In this document: positions 26,719 through 40,958 of the stretch, piece after piece | How the letters are laid out: each line of letters starts with the position of its first letter | How positions within the stretch are numbered: position 1 is the stretch's first letter | From: Xanthomonas bonasiae | GTDB lineage: Bacteria > Pseudomonadota > Gammaproteobacteria > Xanthomonadales > Xanthomonadaceae | Length of the DNA stretch: 64,000 bases | Direction: 5' to 3' | Assembly: GCF_017163705.1 (NCBI RefSeq) | Contig: NZ_JAFIWB010000012.1 | Span: 59,871-123,870, forward strand | The notes under the pieces: generated by a model | Seen by the model: only the letters and a program-made list of their open reading frames with translations | Databases searched by the model: none | Told to the model about the DNA's origin: nothing | Position numbers and translations under genes: made by a program

Positions 26719-27665
26719 TTGACCAGGCGCAGGCGCAGTTCCTTGGGCAGGGCGAACACCATCGACTCCGGTTCGCCGGCCAGTTCGCCGACGCCGTCGG
26801 CGCCCAGCTCGCGCAGCCGCGCGATGACCCCGTCCACCAGCACCTGCGGCGCCGAGGCGCCGGCGGTCAGGCCGATGCGGCGCTTGCCGGCGACCCAGGC
26901 CGGGTCGATCTCGTCGGCGCCGTCGATCAGGTAGGACTCCACCCCGTCGCGCCGCGCCAGCTCGCTGAGCCGGTTGGAATTGGAGCTGTTCGGCGAGCCG
27001 ACCACCAGCACCAGGTCGCACTGCCTGGCCAGGTCGCGCACCGCGTCCTGGCGGTTCTGGGTGGCGTAGCAGATGTCGTCGTTCTTCGGCCCCTGCATCG
27101 CCGGGTAGCGCGCGCGCAGCGCGTCGATGATGCCGCGGGTGTCGTCCACCGACAGCGTGGTCTGGGTGGTGTAGGCCAGGTTCTCCGGCTGCTGGATGTG
27201 CAGCGTGGCGACCTGTTCGATGTCCTCGACCAGGTAGATGCGCCCGGCGCCGCGTTCGCGGTTCCACTGGCCCATCGTGCCCTCCACCTCGGGGTGGCCG
27301 GCGTGGCCGATCAGCACCACGTCGCGGCCGGCGCGGCAGTGCCGGGCCACCTCGAAATGGACCTTGGTGACCAGCGGGCAGGTCGCGTCGAACACCTTCA
27401 GCCCGCGCCGCTCGGCCTCCTGGCGCACCGCCTGGGACACGCCATGGGCGCTGAAGATGACCGTGTTGCCGTCGGGCACCTCGTCCAGTTCCTCGACGAA
27501 GATCGCGCCGCGCTGCTTCAGGTCGTCGACCACGAAGCGGTTGTGCACCACCTCGTGGCGCACGTAGATCGGCGCGCCCAGGGTCTCGATGGCGCGTTTG
27601 ACGATCTCGATCGCACGGTCGACGCCGGCGCAGAAACCACGGGGATTGGCGAGCAGGACGTCCAT
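26715..27665 (-). CDS. ispH: 4-hydroxy-3-methylbut-2-enyl diphosphate reductase (IspH)
   Basis: Last enzyme of the MEP pathway, making IPP and DMAPP with a [4Fe-4S] cluster. 316 residues, the normal length. Cluster cysteines are visible in [12 protein letters not shown] (Cys13), [12 protein letters not shown] and [11 protein letters not shown]; also GHAGHPEV and [11 protein letters not shown], and [10 protein letters not shown] for substrate binding. It ends the murJ-ribF-ileS-lspA-ispH run, 7 bp after lspA. The peptidyl-prolyl isomerase gene fkpB often found between lspA and ispH is absent here. Confidence 0.98.
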   Translation of the reverse strand: MDVLLANPRGFCAGVDRAIEIVKRAIETLGAPIYVRHEVVHNRFVVDDLKQRGAIFVEELDEVPDGNTVIFSAHGVSQAVRQEAERRGLKVFDATCPLVTKVHFEVARHCRAGRDVVLIGHAGHPEVEGTMGQWNRERGAGRIYLVEDIEQVATLHIQQPENLAYTTQTTLSVDDTRGIIDALRARYPAMQGPKNDDICYATQNRQDAVRDLARQCDLVLVVGSPNSSNSNRLSELARRDGVESYLIDGADEIDPAWVAGKRRIGLTAGASAPQVLVDGVIARLRELGADGVGELAGEPESMVFALPKELRLRLVN

Positions 27666-27672
27666 GCGCCAA

Positions 27673-28176
27673 TTATCCCGCTTTTCGCTTCGACTTGCCG
27701 TCGAACACGCCGAACAGGGCGATGCCCACGGCGCCGGCGACGATCGCCGAGTCGGCGATGTTGAACGAAGGCCAGTAGTGGTCGCCCACGTACCACTGGA
27801 TGAAATCGACCACGTGGCCGTGCATCAGCCGGTCGATCACGTTGCCGATCGCGCCGCCGATGACCAGGGCGTAAGGCATTGCGCTGCGCCAGTCGCCGCG
27901 CGGGGTGCGCGCCAGCCACCAGGCCAGCAGGCCGCTGATGCCCACCGCCAGCGCGGTGAAGAACCACAGCTGCCAGCCGCCGGCCTGGCTCAGGAAACTG
28001 AACGCGGCGCCGGTGTTGTAGGTCCGGTACCAATTCCAGAAGCCGTCGATCACCGGCACCGCGGTGAACTCGGGCAGGCTGGACAGCACCCAGGCCTTGC
28101 TCCACTGGTCCAGGCCGATCACCAGCGCGGACAGCAGCAGCCAGATCAGGGCGGAGGGGTTGGGTCGTACGGTCAT
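27673..28176 (-). CDS. lspA: Lipoprotein signal peptidase II (LspA)
   Basis: Inner-membrane aspartic protease that removes signal peptides from prolipoproteins after lipidation. 167 residues with four membrane helices. The two catalytic Asp motifs are [16 protein letters not shown] and FNIADSAI. It lies between ileS (109 bp upstream) and ispH, an order conserved in proteobacteria. The ATG at 28176 gives the standard short cytoplasmic N-terminus. Substrates in this window include CyoA and the lipoprotein at 45507. Confidence 0.97.
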   Translation of the reverse strand: MTVRPNPSALIWLLLSALVIGLDQWSKAWVLSSLPEFTAVPVIDGFWNWYRTYNTGAAFSFLSQAGGWQLWFFTALAVGISGLLAWWLARTPRGDWRSAMPYALVIGGAIGNVIDRLMHGHVVDFIQWYVGDHYWPSFNIADSAIVAGAVGIALFGVFDGKSKRKAG

Positions 28177-28285
28177 GCGCGGGGTCCGCCTCGGGCGAAG
28201 GATGGATGCAACGGAAATCTACGCGGGGACGCCGGCGGCGACGCCGAACGCGTCGCCGCCGCGGTCCCCATCGCGCAGGGGCGGA

Positions 28286-31117
28286 TCAGAACCAGTGGCG
28301 CTCCTCGCCCGGTCCTTCGACGTTGCCGACACAGCGGCCGCACAGTTCCGGGTGCGCCGGATCCACGCCCACGTCGGCGCGGTGGTGCCAGCAGCGCACG
28401 CACTTCTGCTTGCTGGTGGCCTGGGCGCTGACGAAGATCTCGTCGGTGCTGGCCTCGCGCACCACCACGTCGCCGCTGATGAACAGGAAGCGCAGTTCCT
28501 CCTGCAGCGGCTGCAGCTTGGCGGCCGTGGCCGCGTCGGCGGCGACGGTGATCTCCGCCTCCAGCGCCGCGCCGATCACGCCGTTGCCGCGCATCGGCTC
28601 CAGCACCTTGGCCACCTGCTCGCGCAGCGCCAGCAGCTGCTCGAAATCGGCCGCGCTCAGCGGCGCATCTTCCGGCAGCGGCGCCAGACCTTCGTACCAG
28701 GTCGCGAACAGCACGTTGCCGACATGCGCGCCGGGCAGGTAGCCCCACAGTTCGTCGGCGGTGAAGCTCATGATCGGCGCGATCCAGCGCACGAACGCTT
28801 CGGCGACATGGAACATCGCGCTCTGCGCCGAACGCCGGCCGTGCGAGTCCTCCGGCATGGTGTACAGCCGGTCCTTGGTCACGTCCAGGTACAGCGAACC
28901 CAGGTCCACGCTGCAGAAGTTCAGCAGCGCCTGCACGATCGCGGCGAAGTCGTAGCGCGCGTAGGCGGCCTTGATCTGCTCCTGCACCTCGTAGGCGCGA
29001 TGCACGATCCAGCGGTCCAGCGCCACCAGCTCCGGCAGGGTGCGCAGGTGCGCGGCCGGATTGAAGCCGTGCAGGTTGCCGAGCAGGAAGCGCGCGGTGT
29101 TGCGCAGGCGCCGGTAGGCGTCGGAGTTGCGCTTGAGGATCTCCTGCGACAGCGACATCTCGTTGCTGTAGTCGCTGGAGGCGATCCACAGACGCAGGAT
29201 GTCCGCGCCCAGCGTCTTCATGATGTCCTGCGGCTCGATGCCGTTGCCCAGCGACTTGGACATCTTGCGGCCGTGCTCGTCCACGGTGAAGCCGTGGGTC
29301 AGGCACTGCCGGTACGGCGCCGCCTGGTCCAGCGCCACGCCGGTCAGCAGCGAGGACTGGAACCAGCCGCGATGCTGGTCCGACCCTTCCAGGTACAGGT
29401 CGGCCGGCTTGGGAATGCCGCGCTCGGCCAGCACCGCCTCGTGGGTCACGCCCGAATCGAACCACACGTCGAGGATGTCGGTGATCTTGTCGTAGTCGGC
29501 GGCTTCGTCGCCGAGCAGTTCGGCGGCGTCGAGCGTGTACCACACGTCCACCCCGCTCTCCTCGACGCGGTCGGCGACCTGGCGCATCAGTTCGGTGCTG
29601 CGCGGATGCGGCTCGCCGGTCTCGCGGTGCACGAACAGCGCGATCGGCACGCCCCAGGTGCGCTGCCGGGAGATGGTCCAGTCCGGGCGCCCGGCGACCA
29701 TGCCGGCGATGCGCGCCTGGCCCCAGGACGGATACCAGTGCACGCCCTCGATCGCCTTCAGCGCGTCGGCGCGCAGGTTGGCCTGCTCCATCGAGATGAA
29801 CCACTGCGGGGTGGCGCGGAACGCGATCGGGGTCTTGTGCCGCCAGCAGTGCGGGTAGCTGTGGACCATGCTCGCGTGCGCCAGCAGCGCGCCGCGCGCG
29901 GCCAGCACCTCGGCGATGGTGTCGTTGGCCTTCCAGATGTGCAGCCCGGCCAGCGCCACGCCGTCGGCCGGCGGAGTCGACGGCAGGTACACGCCGCGGC
30001 CGTCGATCGGGTTGATCTGCGCGGCGGTATAGCGCTCGATCAGACCGTACTGCTTGGCCGCCACATAGTCTTCCTGGCCGTGCCCGGGCGCGGTGTGCAC
30101 CGCGCCGGTGCCGTCCTCGTCGGAGACGTGGTCGCCCAGGATCAGCGGGATGTCGCGCTCGTCGTAGAACGGATGCGCCAGCAACTGGTGCTCCAGCGCC
30201 GCGCCGGCGACGCGGCCGTGCACCACCACCTCGGTCACGCCGTAGCGCTGCAGCGCGCGCTCGGCCAGCGCATCGGCCAGCACCAGCCAGCGGCGGCGGC
30301 CATCGTGCGCCGGGCCTTCGACCAGGGCATAGCTCAGATCCGGCCCCAGCGACACCGCCAGCGAGGCCGGCAGCGTCCACGGCGTGGTGGTCCAGATCGG
30401 CACCGCGACTTCGACATCCTCCGGCAGCGCGACGCCGAACGCGGCCGCCAGCGCCGCGCCGTCGCGCGCGGTGTAGGCCACGTCCACGGTCGGCGACTGC
30501 TTGTCGGCGTATTCGATCTCCGCCTCGGCCAGCGCCGAGCCGCAATCGAAGCACCAGTGCACCGGCTTCACGCCGCGGGTCAGGTGGCCGTTGTCGACGA
30601 TCCGGGCCAGCGCGCGCATCTCGTTGGCTTCGAAATGGAAGTCCAGCGTGCGGTACGGGTTGTCCCAGTCGCCGATCACGCCCAGGCGCTTGAAATCGCG
30701 GCGCTGGATGTCGATCTGCTCGTTGGCGTACTCGCGGCACTTCTGCCGGAACTGCGCCGCATCCAGCTTGACCCCGACCTTGCCGTACTTCTTCTCGATC
30801 GCGATCTCGATCGGCAGGCCGTGGCAATCCCAGCCCGGGATGTACGGCGCATCGAAGCCGGCCAGGTACTTGGACTTGACGATGATGTCCTTGAGGATCT
30901 TGTTGACCGCATGGCCGAGGTGGATCGCGCCGTTGGCGTACGGCGGGCCGTCGTGCAGCACGAACAGCGGCCGGCCCTGGGCGTTGTCGCGCAGCTGCGC
31001 GTACAGCCCCTCGCTCTCCCAGCGGGCCAGCGTGTCCGGCTCGCGCTTGGGCAGATCGCCGCGCATCGGAAAGTCCGTCGCCGGCAGGTTGAGGGTGGCT
31101 TTGTAGTCCTGGGTCAC
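28286..31117 (-). CDS. ileS: Isoleucyl-tRNA synthetase (IleS)
   Basis: Class I aminoacyl-tRNA synthetase charging tRNA-Ile, 943 residues. HIGH-type motif in [20 protein letters not shown] motif in [13 protein letters not shown]1 editing domain in the middle (WTTTPWTLP), and a C-terminal zinc-binding segment (KCVRCWHHR, later LCGRCVGN). The start at 31117 is GTG, giving [12 protein letters not shown]; the Shine-Dalgarno is weak, which fits close coupling to ribF, ending 6 bp upstream. Confidence 0.98.
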   Translation of the reverse strand: MTQDYKATLNLPATDFPMRGDLPKREPDTLARWESEGLYAQLRDNAQGRPLFVLHDGPPYANGAIHLGHAVNKILKDIIVKSKYLAGFDAPYIPGWDCHGLPIEIAIEKKYGKVGVKLDAAQFRQKCREYANEQIDIQRRDFKRLGVIGDWDNPYRTLDFHFEANEMRALARIVDNGHLTRGVKPVHWCFDCGSALAEAEIEYADKQSPTVDVAYTARDGAALAAAFGVALPEDVEVAVPIWTTTPWTLPASLAVSLGPDLSYALVEGPAHDGRRRWLVLADALAERALQRYGVTEVVVHGRVAGAALEHQLLAHPFYDERDIPLILGDHVSDEDGTGAVHTAPGHGQEDYVAAKQYGLIERYTAAQINPIDGRGVYLPSTPPADGVALAGLHIWKANDTIAEVLAARGALLAHASMVHSYPHCWRHKTPIAFRATPQWFISMEQANLRADALKAIEGVHWYPSWGQARIAGMVAGRPDWTISRQRTWGVPIALFVHRETGEPHPRSTELMRQVADRVEESGVDVWYTLDAAELLGDEAADYDKITDILDVWFDSGVTHEAVLAERGIPKPADLYLEGSDQHRGWFQSSLLTGVALDQAAPYRQCLTHGFTVDEHGRKMSKSLGNGIEPQDIMKTLGADILRLWIASSDYSNEMSLSQEILKRNSDAYRRLRNTARFLLGNLHGFNPAAHLRTLPELVALDRWIVHRAYEVQEQIKAAYARYDFAAIVQALLNFCSVDLGSLYLDVTKDRLYTMPEDSHGRRSAQSAMFHVAEAFVRWIAPIMSFTADELWGYLPGAHVGNVLFATWYEGLAPLPEDAPLSAADFEQLLALREQVAKVLEPMRGNGVIGAALEAEITVAADAATAAKLQPLQEELRFLFISGDVVVREASTDEIFVSAQATSKQKCVRCWHHRADVGVDPAHPELCGRCVGNVEGPGEERHWF

Positions 31118-31123
31118 GGGGAT

Positions 31124-32122
31124 TTACCGGTTGTCTTCAGTGGAGAGTCCGCGCGCGGAGGCGCGGGCTTGTGCGGGCGGCAGCGCGGGGCGCTGCGCCG
31201 ACGCGAGCAGGCGCCGGGCCAGCGCGGCGTCGCGGTGCATCTGTTCGGTCAGCGCCGGCAGATCGGAGAACGTCTCTTCGTCGCGCAGCTTGGCGACGAA
31301 TTCCACGGCGATGTGGCGTCCGTACAGGTCGCCGTGGAAATCGAACAGGTGCGCTTCCAGCAACGGCTCCACGCCCTGCACCGTCGGCCGCGTGCCGAAG
31401 CTGGACACCGACGGCCACGGCTGCTCGGTCACCCCGTGCACCCAGGTCGCGTAGATGCCCGAGAGCGCCGGCGTGCGCGGAAACCGCAGGTTGGCGGTGG
31501 GATAGCCGAGGGTGCGCCCGAGCTGCTTGCCGCGCACCACGCGGCCGTCGATCGCGTACGGGCGGCCGAGCAGTTCGGCGGCATGGGCGAATTCGCCGGC
31601 CACCAGCAGTTCGCGGATCCGGGTGCTGGAAATGCGTTCCTCGCGCAGGTGCACCGGCTCGATCTCGCCGGCGGAAAAGCCCAGGTGCGCGCCCATCTCG
31701 CGCAGCAGCGCGATGTCGCCGCCGCGCTTGTGGCCGAAACGGAACGCCGGGCCGATCCACACTTCGCGCGCCTGCAACCGATCGACCAGGGTGCGCTGCA
31801 CGAAGTCCTGCGCGCTCATCGACGACAGGCGCAGATCGAAGCGCAGCAGGCCCACGCTGTCCACGCCGAGCTGCTGCAGGCCTTCGACCTTGGCCCGCGG
31901 CAGGGTCAGCCGCGGCGGCGGCGCGGCCGGCGCGAAGAACTCGCGCGGCAGCGGCTCGAAGCTCAACGCCACCGCCGGCACGTCCAGCGCGCGGGCACGC
32001 GCCAGCGCATGGCGCACCAGCGCGCGGTGGCCCAGATGCAGGCCATCGAAGGCGCCGATGCAGACCACGCTTCCCTGCGGGAACAAAGTCCCGCCCTCGA
32101 CGTCTCTAAACAGCCTGCTCAT
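31124..32122 (-). CDS. ribF: Bifunctional riboflavin kinase/FAD synthetase (RibF)
   Basis: Makes FMN and FAD from riboflavin. 332 residues. The N-terminal FAD synthetase half has GAFDGLHLGHRALV (nucleotidyl-transferase HxGH-type site) and SSTRIRELL; the C-terminal riboflavin kinase half has LGYPTANLRF and GIYATWV. ATG 32122 is chosen because a GAGGA Shine-Dalgarno is 4-8 bp upstream; upstream in-frame residues are unlike the family. In an operon with ileS and downstream of murJ. Confidence 0.97.
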   Translation of the reverse strand: MSRLFRDVEGGTLFPQGSVVCIGAFDGLHLGHRALVRHALARARALDVPAVALSFEPLPREFFAPAAPPPRLTLPRAKVEGLQQLGVDSVGLLRFDLRLSSMSAQDFVQRTLVDRLQAREVWIGPAFRFGHKRGGDIALLREMGAHLGFSAGEIEPVHLREERISSTRIRELLVAGEFAHAAELLGRPYAIDGRVVRGKQLGRTLGYPTANLRFPRTPALSGIYATWVHGVTEQPWPSVSSFGTRPTVQGVEPLLEAHLFDFHGDLYGRHIAVEFVAKLRDEETFSDLPALTEQMHRDAALARRLLASAQRPALPPAQARASARGLSTEDNR

Positions 32123-32270
32123 TCCTCGGTCCGAAGCGCCGGCGCTGGAATGCGCCGGCCGATGATGCGTAACCGTCGAGTATAGCGGGGAGTGGCAAGA
32201 CCCGGGACGGCAGGCCCGCTGCCAGTGGAATCGCCGCCAGGCCATCGGACCGAGGCGGGCGCCGCTTTTC

Positions 32271-32336
32271 TGTAGGCGGGGCTTCAGCCCCGACGCCTTA
32301 CCGGCAGAGCATCGGGGTTGAAACCCCTCCTACAGA
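32271..32336. repeat. Paired GTAGGAGGGGCTTCAGCCCC-type inverted element
   Basis: TGTAGGCGGGGCTTCAGCCCCGAC on the plus strand faces an inverted partner ending in CCTCCTACA, with a short spacer. Related elements occur at 40223, 43397, 43496, 58007 and 60792. The pair folds into a long hairpin in the ribF-murJ gap and looks like the REP/BIME-type elements of xanthomonads. Confidence 0.7.
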
Positions 32337-32357
32337 AAGCGCAAATGCCGCACTTGC

Positions 32358-32390
32358 GAATTCCCAATCCCCAATCCCAATCTCCCGGCC
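32358..32390. repeat. Imperfect GGGATTG tandem repeat
   Basis: Four copies of the CCCAATC/CCAATCC unit (minus-strand GGGATTG), just after the murJ stop. The same repeat family occurs at 35569, 35681, 40095-40220, 46724 and 49809. Confidence 0.65.
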
Positions 32391-32391
32391 C

Positions 32392-33999
32392 TCAATGCTC
32401 GCGCAGATCCCGCGGCCGGAAGCCCAGCGCCAGCAACGCCAGCAGGTACACCGCCCCGCCGCCGCCGACCAGCGCCAGCAGGCTGCCGATCCGGTGCCAC
32501 TTGTCCATCGTGGTGAACCCCGGCAGCCAATGCAGGCCCAGCCCCAGCACCGCGGCCATCGCCGCGCAGGCCACGCCCAGCCGCAGCAGGTAGCCCGCCC
32601 AGCCCGGCCGCGGCCGGTACACCTCGGCACGGCGCAGCCAGCGCCACAGCAGCGACAGGTTGATGTAGCTGGCCACCGCGCTGGCCAGGCCCAGCGCCAG
32701 GTGCAGGCCCGGCACCGCCGCCAGCGCCGCGCGCACGCCCTGCGCACGCAGCTCGGCCGGCACCCACAGCTGGTACAGGATCGCCAGGAACAGCAGGTTC
32801 AGCACCATGTTCGCGATCAGCGCCACTACGCCGGCACGCACCGGGGTGCGCGTGTCCTGACGCGAGTAGAACGCCGGCAGCAGCACCTTCAGCAGCGCGA
32901 ACGCGGGCAGGCCGAAACTCAGCCCGAACACCGACATCGCCGCCATGCGCGTGTCGAACGCGGTGAACTTGCCGTACTGGAACAGCGTGGCCACCAGCGG
33001 CTGGCTCAACAGCATCAGCCCCAGCATCGCCGGCACCGCGATCAGCAGCGTGGTGCGCAGGCCCCAGTCCAGCGCATTGGAGAAGCCGGCGTGGTCGGTC
33101 TTGACGTGGTGCCGCGACAGCGCCGGCAGGATCACCGTGCCCAGCGCCACGCCGAACACGCCCAGCGGCAGTTCCAGGAAGCGGTCGGCCTGCGACAGCC
33201 AGCTCTGCGAGCCGGCGAACAGGAACGAGGCGATCACCGTGTCCAGCAGCAGGTTGATCTGCGCGATCGAGGAGCCGAACAGGGTCGGCACCATCAGCGT
33301 CAGCACCCGGCGCACGTCCGGATGGCTCCAGCCCCAGCGCGGCAGGGTCAGCAGGTCGATGCCGCGCAGCGCCGGCAACTGGAACAGCAGCTGCAGCGCG
33401 CCGGCGACCAGTACCGCCCAGCCCATCGCCAGGATCGGCACCTCCAGCTTCGGCGCCAGCCACAGCGCGCCGGCGATCATGCACAGGTTGAGGATCACCG
33501 GCGTCAGCGCCGGCAAGCCGAAGCGGTTGAAACTGTTCAGCGCACCGCCGGCCAGCGCGGTCAGCGACACGAACAGCAGGAACGGGAAGGTCAGCCGCAG
33601 CAGGTCCACGATCAGGCCGAACTTGGCCGGGTCGTCGCTGGAGCCGGGATTGAACAGCAGCGCCACCTGCGGGGTGAAGATCAGCCCCAGCGCGGTGACC
33701 AGCAGCAGAATCCCGCCCAGGGTGCCGGACACCCGCGACATCAGCGCGCGCAGGTCGGCATGCGGCCGGGTTTCCTTGACCTCGGTGAACACCGGCACGA
33801 AGGCGGTGGCGAACGAGCCTTCCGCGAACAGCCGGCGCAGGAAGTTCGGAATGCGGAACGCGACCCAGAAAGCGTCGGTGGTCGCGTTGGCGCCGAACGA
33901 AATGGTGATAGCCTGATCGCGTACCAGCCCCAGCACGCGCGAGACCATGGTCATGCTGCTGAACGAAAGCAGCCCGCGGGACATGCGCGGCGCGCTCAT
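32392..33999 (-). CDS. murJ: Lipid II flippase MurJ
   Basis: Inner-membrane flippase that moves lipid II for peptidoglycan synthesis (MviN/MurJ, MOP superfamily). 535 residues with about 14 membrane helices. Family segments: SMTMVSRVLGLVRDQ at the start, RIPNFLRRLFAEGSF, GVALGTVILPALSRH and DTRTPVRAG. It is the first gene of the murJ-ribF-ileS-lspA-ispH run and is divergent from rpsT, whose promoter lies in the 100-bp gap; this order is typical of proteobacteria. Confidence 0.97.
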   Translation of the reverse strand: MSAPRMSRGLLSFSSMTMVSRVLGLVRDQAITISFGANATTDAFWVAFRIPNFLRRLFAEGSFATAFVPVFTEVKETRPHADLRALMSRVSGTLGGILLLVTALGLIFTPQVALLFNPGSSDDPAKFGLIVDLLRLTFPFLLFVSLTALAGGALNSFNRFGLPALTPVILNLCMIAGALWLAPKLEVPILAMGWAVLVAGALQLLFQLPALRGIDLLTLPRWGWSHPDVRRVLTLMVPTLFGSSIAQINLLLDTVIASFLFAGSQSWLSQADRFLELPLGVFGVALGTVILPALSRHHVKTDHAGFSNALDWGLRTTLLIAVPAMLGLMLLSQPLVATLFQYGKFTAFDTRMAAMSVFGLSFGLPAFALLKVLLPAFYSRQDTRTPVRAGVVALIANMVLNLLFLAILYQLWVPAELRAQGVRAALAAVPGLHLALGLASAVASYINLSLLWRWLRRAEVYRPRPGWAGYLLRLGVACAAMAAVLGLGLHWLPGFTTMDKWHRIGSLLALVGGGGAVYLLALLALGFRPRDLREH

Positions 34000-34023
34000 G
34001 CAGCGACCCTCTTGACAATTGGC

Positions 34024-34052
34024 TTGACGCAGTTGTTTAGAACCTTCATACT
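34024..34052 (+). promoter_or_regulatory. rpsT promoter
   Basis: TTGACG (34024-34029) and CATACT (34047-34052), 17 bp apart, about 50 bp before the rpsT start. A second TTGACA at 34012 lies nearby. A typical strong sigma70-type arrangement for rpsT. Confidence 0.65.
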
Positions 34053-34100
34053 CTCCCGCTTGTTTTTATCCACCACACAGCTTTCCAGGAAACCACCACC

Positions 34101-34373
34101 GTGGCCAATATCAAGTCCGCCAAGAAGCGCGCCAAGCAGACCGTCGTGCGCAACGCGCGCAACACGGCTCAGCGTTCGATGCTGCGCACCGCCGTCAAGA
34201 AGGTCATCAAGGCCCTGGACGCCAACGACGCCGCCGGCGCCGAAGCCGCTTTCGCCGTTGCCCAGCCGATCCTCGACCGTTTCAGCTCGCGCGGTCTGAT
34301 CCACAAGAACAAGGCTGCGCGCCACAAGAGCCGCCTGACCGCCCGCATCAAGGCGATCAAGACCGCCGCCTAA
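34101..34373 (+). CDS. rpsT: 30S ribosomal protein S20
   Basis: 90 residues, a small basic rRNA-binding protein ([13 protein letters not shown] at the N-terminus, usual S20 length). The start codon is GTG at 34101; S20 genes often use non-ATG starts, which take part in autoregulation in E. coli. Followed by a strong terminator at 34418. Divergent from murJ as in many gammaproteobacteria. Confidence 0.98.
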   Translation: MANIKSAKKRAKQTVVRNARNTAQRSMLRTAVKKVIKALDANDAAGAEAAFAVAQPILDRFSSRGLIHKNKAARHKSRLTARIKAIKTAA

Positions 34374-34417
34374 CCGGCTGCGGTCGTTGCCGGAGGCGCC
34401 AGCGCTTCCGGCACTAC

Positions 34418-34446
34418 GAAAAAGCCCGGCCTCGGCCGGGTTTTTC
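34418..34446 (+). terminator. rpsT terminator
   Basis: AAAAAGCCCGGCC TC GGCCGGGTTTTT: near-perfect stem with flanking A and T runs; works in both directions and may also serve obgE. Confidence 0.9.
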
Positions 34447-34497
34447 GTGTGCGTGCGATCCGTTGGCGACAACCGTGCGCCGGACCGGCCGCCGCGC

Positions 34498-35713
<1,216 letters not shown>

Positions 35714-35719
35714 CTCCAA

Positions 35720-35749
35720 CGAAAAACCCCGCCGAAGCGGGGCTTTCGT
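35720..35749 (-). terminator. rpmA terminator
   Basis: Stem CCCCGC/GCGGGG with TTCG-type loop (AACCCCGCCGAAGCGGGGCTT) and a T-run on the minus strand (plus-strand GAAAAA). It may attenuate transcription into obgE. Confidence 0.8.
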
Positions 35750-35791
35750 CAGCAAGCCCGCGCCGTGGCGCAGGCCCTGGAGGCGAAACGC

Positions 35792-36067
35792 TTACGCCTC
35801 GGCAGTCGCCGCTTCGGCGACCACGCTCACGGTGCGACGCTTCTTGGCGCCCTTCACCGAGAACTCGACCTTGCCGTCGACCAGCGCGAACAAGGTGTGG
35901 TCGCGACCCAGGCCGACGCCCGAACCCGGGTGGAACTGGGTGCCGCGCTGACGCACGATGATGTTGCCCGCCTCGATCGCCTGGCCGCCGAACATCTTCA
36001 CGCCCAGGTATTTCGGGTTGGAGTCGCGGCCGTTGCGCGAGGAACCTACGCCTTTTTTGTGTGCCAT
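35792..36067 (-). CDS. rpmA: 50S ribosomal protein L27
   Basis: 91 residues, ribosomal protein reaching the peptidyl-transferase centre. The N-terminus [17 protein letters not shown] is the family signature and the length is normal. It starts 12 bp after rplU. Confidence 0.98.
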   Translation of the reverse strand: MAHKKGVGSSRNGRDSNPKYLGVKMFGGQAIEAGNIIVRQRGTQFHPGSGVGLGRDHTLFALVDGKVEFSVKGAKKRRTVSVVAEAATAEA

Positions 36068-36079
36068 GACTGCTGCTCC

Positions 36080-36400
36080 TTACTTCTTGTCGCCACCGGC
36101 AATGCCGGTGATCTCGATTTCGGTGTAATGCTGACGATGTCCCTGACGCTTCATGTGGTGCTTGCGGCGGCGGAACTTGATGATGCGCACCTTGTCGGCG
36201 CGGCCATGGGCCACGACCTTCGCGGTGACGGTGGCGCCGTTCAGCGCGTCACCGAGCTTGATGCCGTCGCTGTCGCCCAGCATCAGGATGTTGTCGAACT
36301 TGATCTCGTTGCCGGCTTCGACTTCGAGCTTTTCCACGCGGAGCGTTTCGCCCTGCGCGACGCGGTATTGCTTACCGCCGGTTACCAGTACTGCGTACAT
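36080..36400 (-). CDS. rplU: 50S ribosomal protein L21
   Basis: 106 residues, ribosomal protein of the large subunit; [18 protein letters not shown] and [17 protein letters not shown] are characteristic. First gene of rplU-rpmA; a promoter with TTGACC and TACAAT spaced 18 bp lies at 36467-36496. Confidence 0.98.
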   Translation of the reverse strand: MYAVLVTGGKQYRVAQGETLRVEKLEVEAGNEIKFDNILMLGDSDGIKLGDALNGATVTAKVVAHGRADKVRIIKFRRRKHHMKRQGHRQHYTEIEITGIAGGDKK

Positions 36401-36466
36401 GACCAGACTTCCTCTGTAGTTATTGTGGTCGCCCCTGCCGTGCCTCTTCGGGCAGACAGGAGCGGA

Positions 36467-36496
36467 ATTGTAATGGCTTCAGCGGGTTAGGGTCAA
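36467..36496 (-). promoter_or_regulatory. rplU-rpmA promoter
   Basis: TTGACC (36496-36491) and TACAAT (36472-36467) with 18 bp between, about 65 bp upstream of the rplU start on the minus strand. The rest of the 294-bp gap to uvrA shows no further clear signal. Confidence 0.7.
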
Positions 36497-36694
36497 GTCC
36501 CCAACCCGGCGCGGATGCGGCCCCGGCGCCCCGTCGCGATTGGCTGAACCGGCCAGCCGCGGCCCGCCCCGAATCCTGGCAAATCCGGCAATTGCCCCCA
36601 CCTGACAAGCTGGGTACGCTGATCGATTGCCGTCCCCTCTCCGCCCCCACGCTGGCCCCGGGCTGTCGCCCGGCCGGCACAACACGGACCCCTC

Positions 36695-39657
<2,963 letters not shown>

Positions 39658-39661
<4 letters not shown>

Positions 39662-40086
39662 GCGCATCCCCCACCGATTCCTCCCCCTCGCACAAGCCGC
39701 TGGCGCGCGTGCCGATCAGCGTGCGCTGGCGCGACATGGACAGCATGGGCCACGTCAACAACGCCAAGTACATCTCCTATCTGGAAGAAGCGCGCGTGCG
39801 TTGGCTGCTGAACGTGGAAGGCTTCTCGATGCGCAACCGCATCGCCCCGGTGGTGGCCGCGACCAACGTCAACTACCGGCGCCCGATCGTGTGGCCGAAC
39901 GACATCGTGGTGGAGCTGTTCGTCGAGCGCATGGGCAGCAGCAGCATCACCGTCGGCCACCGCATCGTCGACCAGACCGACGAGCGCGTGCTGCATTCGG
40001 ACGGCAACGTGGTGGTGGTGTGGATCGACACCGAAACCGGCAAGAGCGCGCCGCTGCCGGACGAGATCCGCGCGGCGTGCAGCTGA
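39658..40086 (+). CDS. Acyl-CoA thioesterase, YbgC/FcbC type
   Basis: 142 residues, hotdog-fold thioesterase. Residues in [25 protein letters not shown] contain the catalytic Asp of the 4-hydroxybenzoyl-CoA thioesterase group. It cleaves acyl-CoA thioesters; the natural acyl group is unknown. Coupled to uvrA by ATGA overlap, which looks like a shared transcript rather than a shared function. Confidence 0.85.
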
Positions 40087-40094
40087 TTGAAAAG

Positions 40095-40220
40095 CCGGGA
40101 TTGGGGATTCGGGATTCGGGATGACCAGCCGTTCGGCTGTGGAAAGCCGGGATTCGGGATTGGCAGACCCGCGCAAGATCGCTTTTGCTAATCCCCAATT
40201 CCGAATCCCGAATCCCCGCC
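40095..40220. repeat. Cluster of GGGATTC/GGGATTG repeats
   Basis: Three blocks after the thioesterase gene: 40095-40122 (GGGATTGGGGATTCGGGATTC-like), 40147-40163, and an inverted block at 40190-40217 (ATCCCCAATTCCGAATCCCG-like). The first and last blocks can pair into a long stem. Confidence 0.7.
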
Positions 40221-40222
40221 CT

Positions 40223-40341
40223 TGTAGGAGCGGCTTCAGCCGCGACGGGCTTTACCGGTAATGCCTGTCGCGGCTGAAGCCGCTCCTACAGGACTCCATC
40301 GTGTTGGCCGGAGGTGCTGTGGGAGCGACTTCAGTCGCGAC
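40223..40341. repeat. Paired inverted CTGTAGGAGCGGCTTCAGCCGCGAC element
   Basis: GTAGGAGCGGCTTCAGCCGCGACGG at 40225 is mirrored by GTCGCGGCTGAAGCCGCTCCTAC ending at 40290, a hairpin of about 24 bp. A third, slightly diverged copy is at 40317-40341. The stretch 40342-40424 to the copper chaperone shows nothing further. Confidence 0.8.
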
Positions 40342-40424
40342 GCGCCGAACCCAAAGGGTGCAGCGGCAATCGTGGCGATCGCCATCGCCATCGCCATCGC
40401 AATCGCCACCGCTCGGCCACCCCG

Positions 40425-40910
40425 CTACGGCTTGGCCGCACTCACCTTCAGCTCGCCCTGCACTTCGCGCCCATCCTCCAGCACGAAGGTGATCGGCAGG
40501 CTCGCCCCCTCGCGCAGCGGCTGCGCCGGCTGCATCAGCATCAGGTGCAGGCCGCCGGGCTGCAGCACCGCATCGGCGCCGGCGGCCAGCGGCAGGCGCT
40601 CGATCTCGCGCATCTTGCTGACCCCATCCACCTGCGTGGTCTGGTGCAGGCTCACGTCGGCGAACGCCGGGCTGCGCGCCGACACCACCGCCAGCGCCTG
40701 CTTGCACGGGTTGTGCAGGCGACCGAAACCGGCGGCCATCGGCATCGCCGCGCTCGGCGGCAGCCTTGCCCAGCCCGCCTGCCACTGCGGCAGGCAGCCA
40801 TCGGCCTTGGCCGCCGCCGGTGCCGCGAAGGCCGCCCCCGGCGCCAACCCGGCCAAACACGCCAGCCCGATGGCCAGCCCCCGTACGCATGCGGATGGTT
40901 TGAGCTTCAT
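40425..40910 (-). CDS. Periplasmic copper chaperone, PCu(A)C family
   Basis: 161 residues with a signal peptide (ending AAFAAP). The PCuAC copper site is present: His in VSLHQTTQ, Met in VSKMRE, and the HLM of GGLHLMLM (H-x(n)-M-x(n)-H-x-M pattern). These proteins deliver Cu(I), often to cytochrome oxidase CuA. Here the cyo operon lacks CuA, so it may serve another oxidase or copper tolerance. ATG 40910 gives a proper signal peptide; divergent from the enoyl-CoA hydratase. Confidence 0.88.
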   Translation of the reverse strand: MKLKPSACVRGLAIGLACLAGLAPGAAFAAPAAAKADGCLPQWQAGWARLPPSAAMPMAAGFGRLHNPCKQALAVVSARSPAFADVSLHQTTQVDGVSKMREIERLPLAAGADAVLQPGGLHLMLMQPAQPLREGASLPITFVLEDGREVQGELKVSAAKP

Positions 40911-40958
40911 GGCCCTATGATAGCGGTCCCGCACCGCGCCGCCTTCGGAAGCTTTCGC

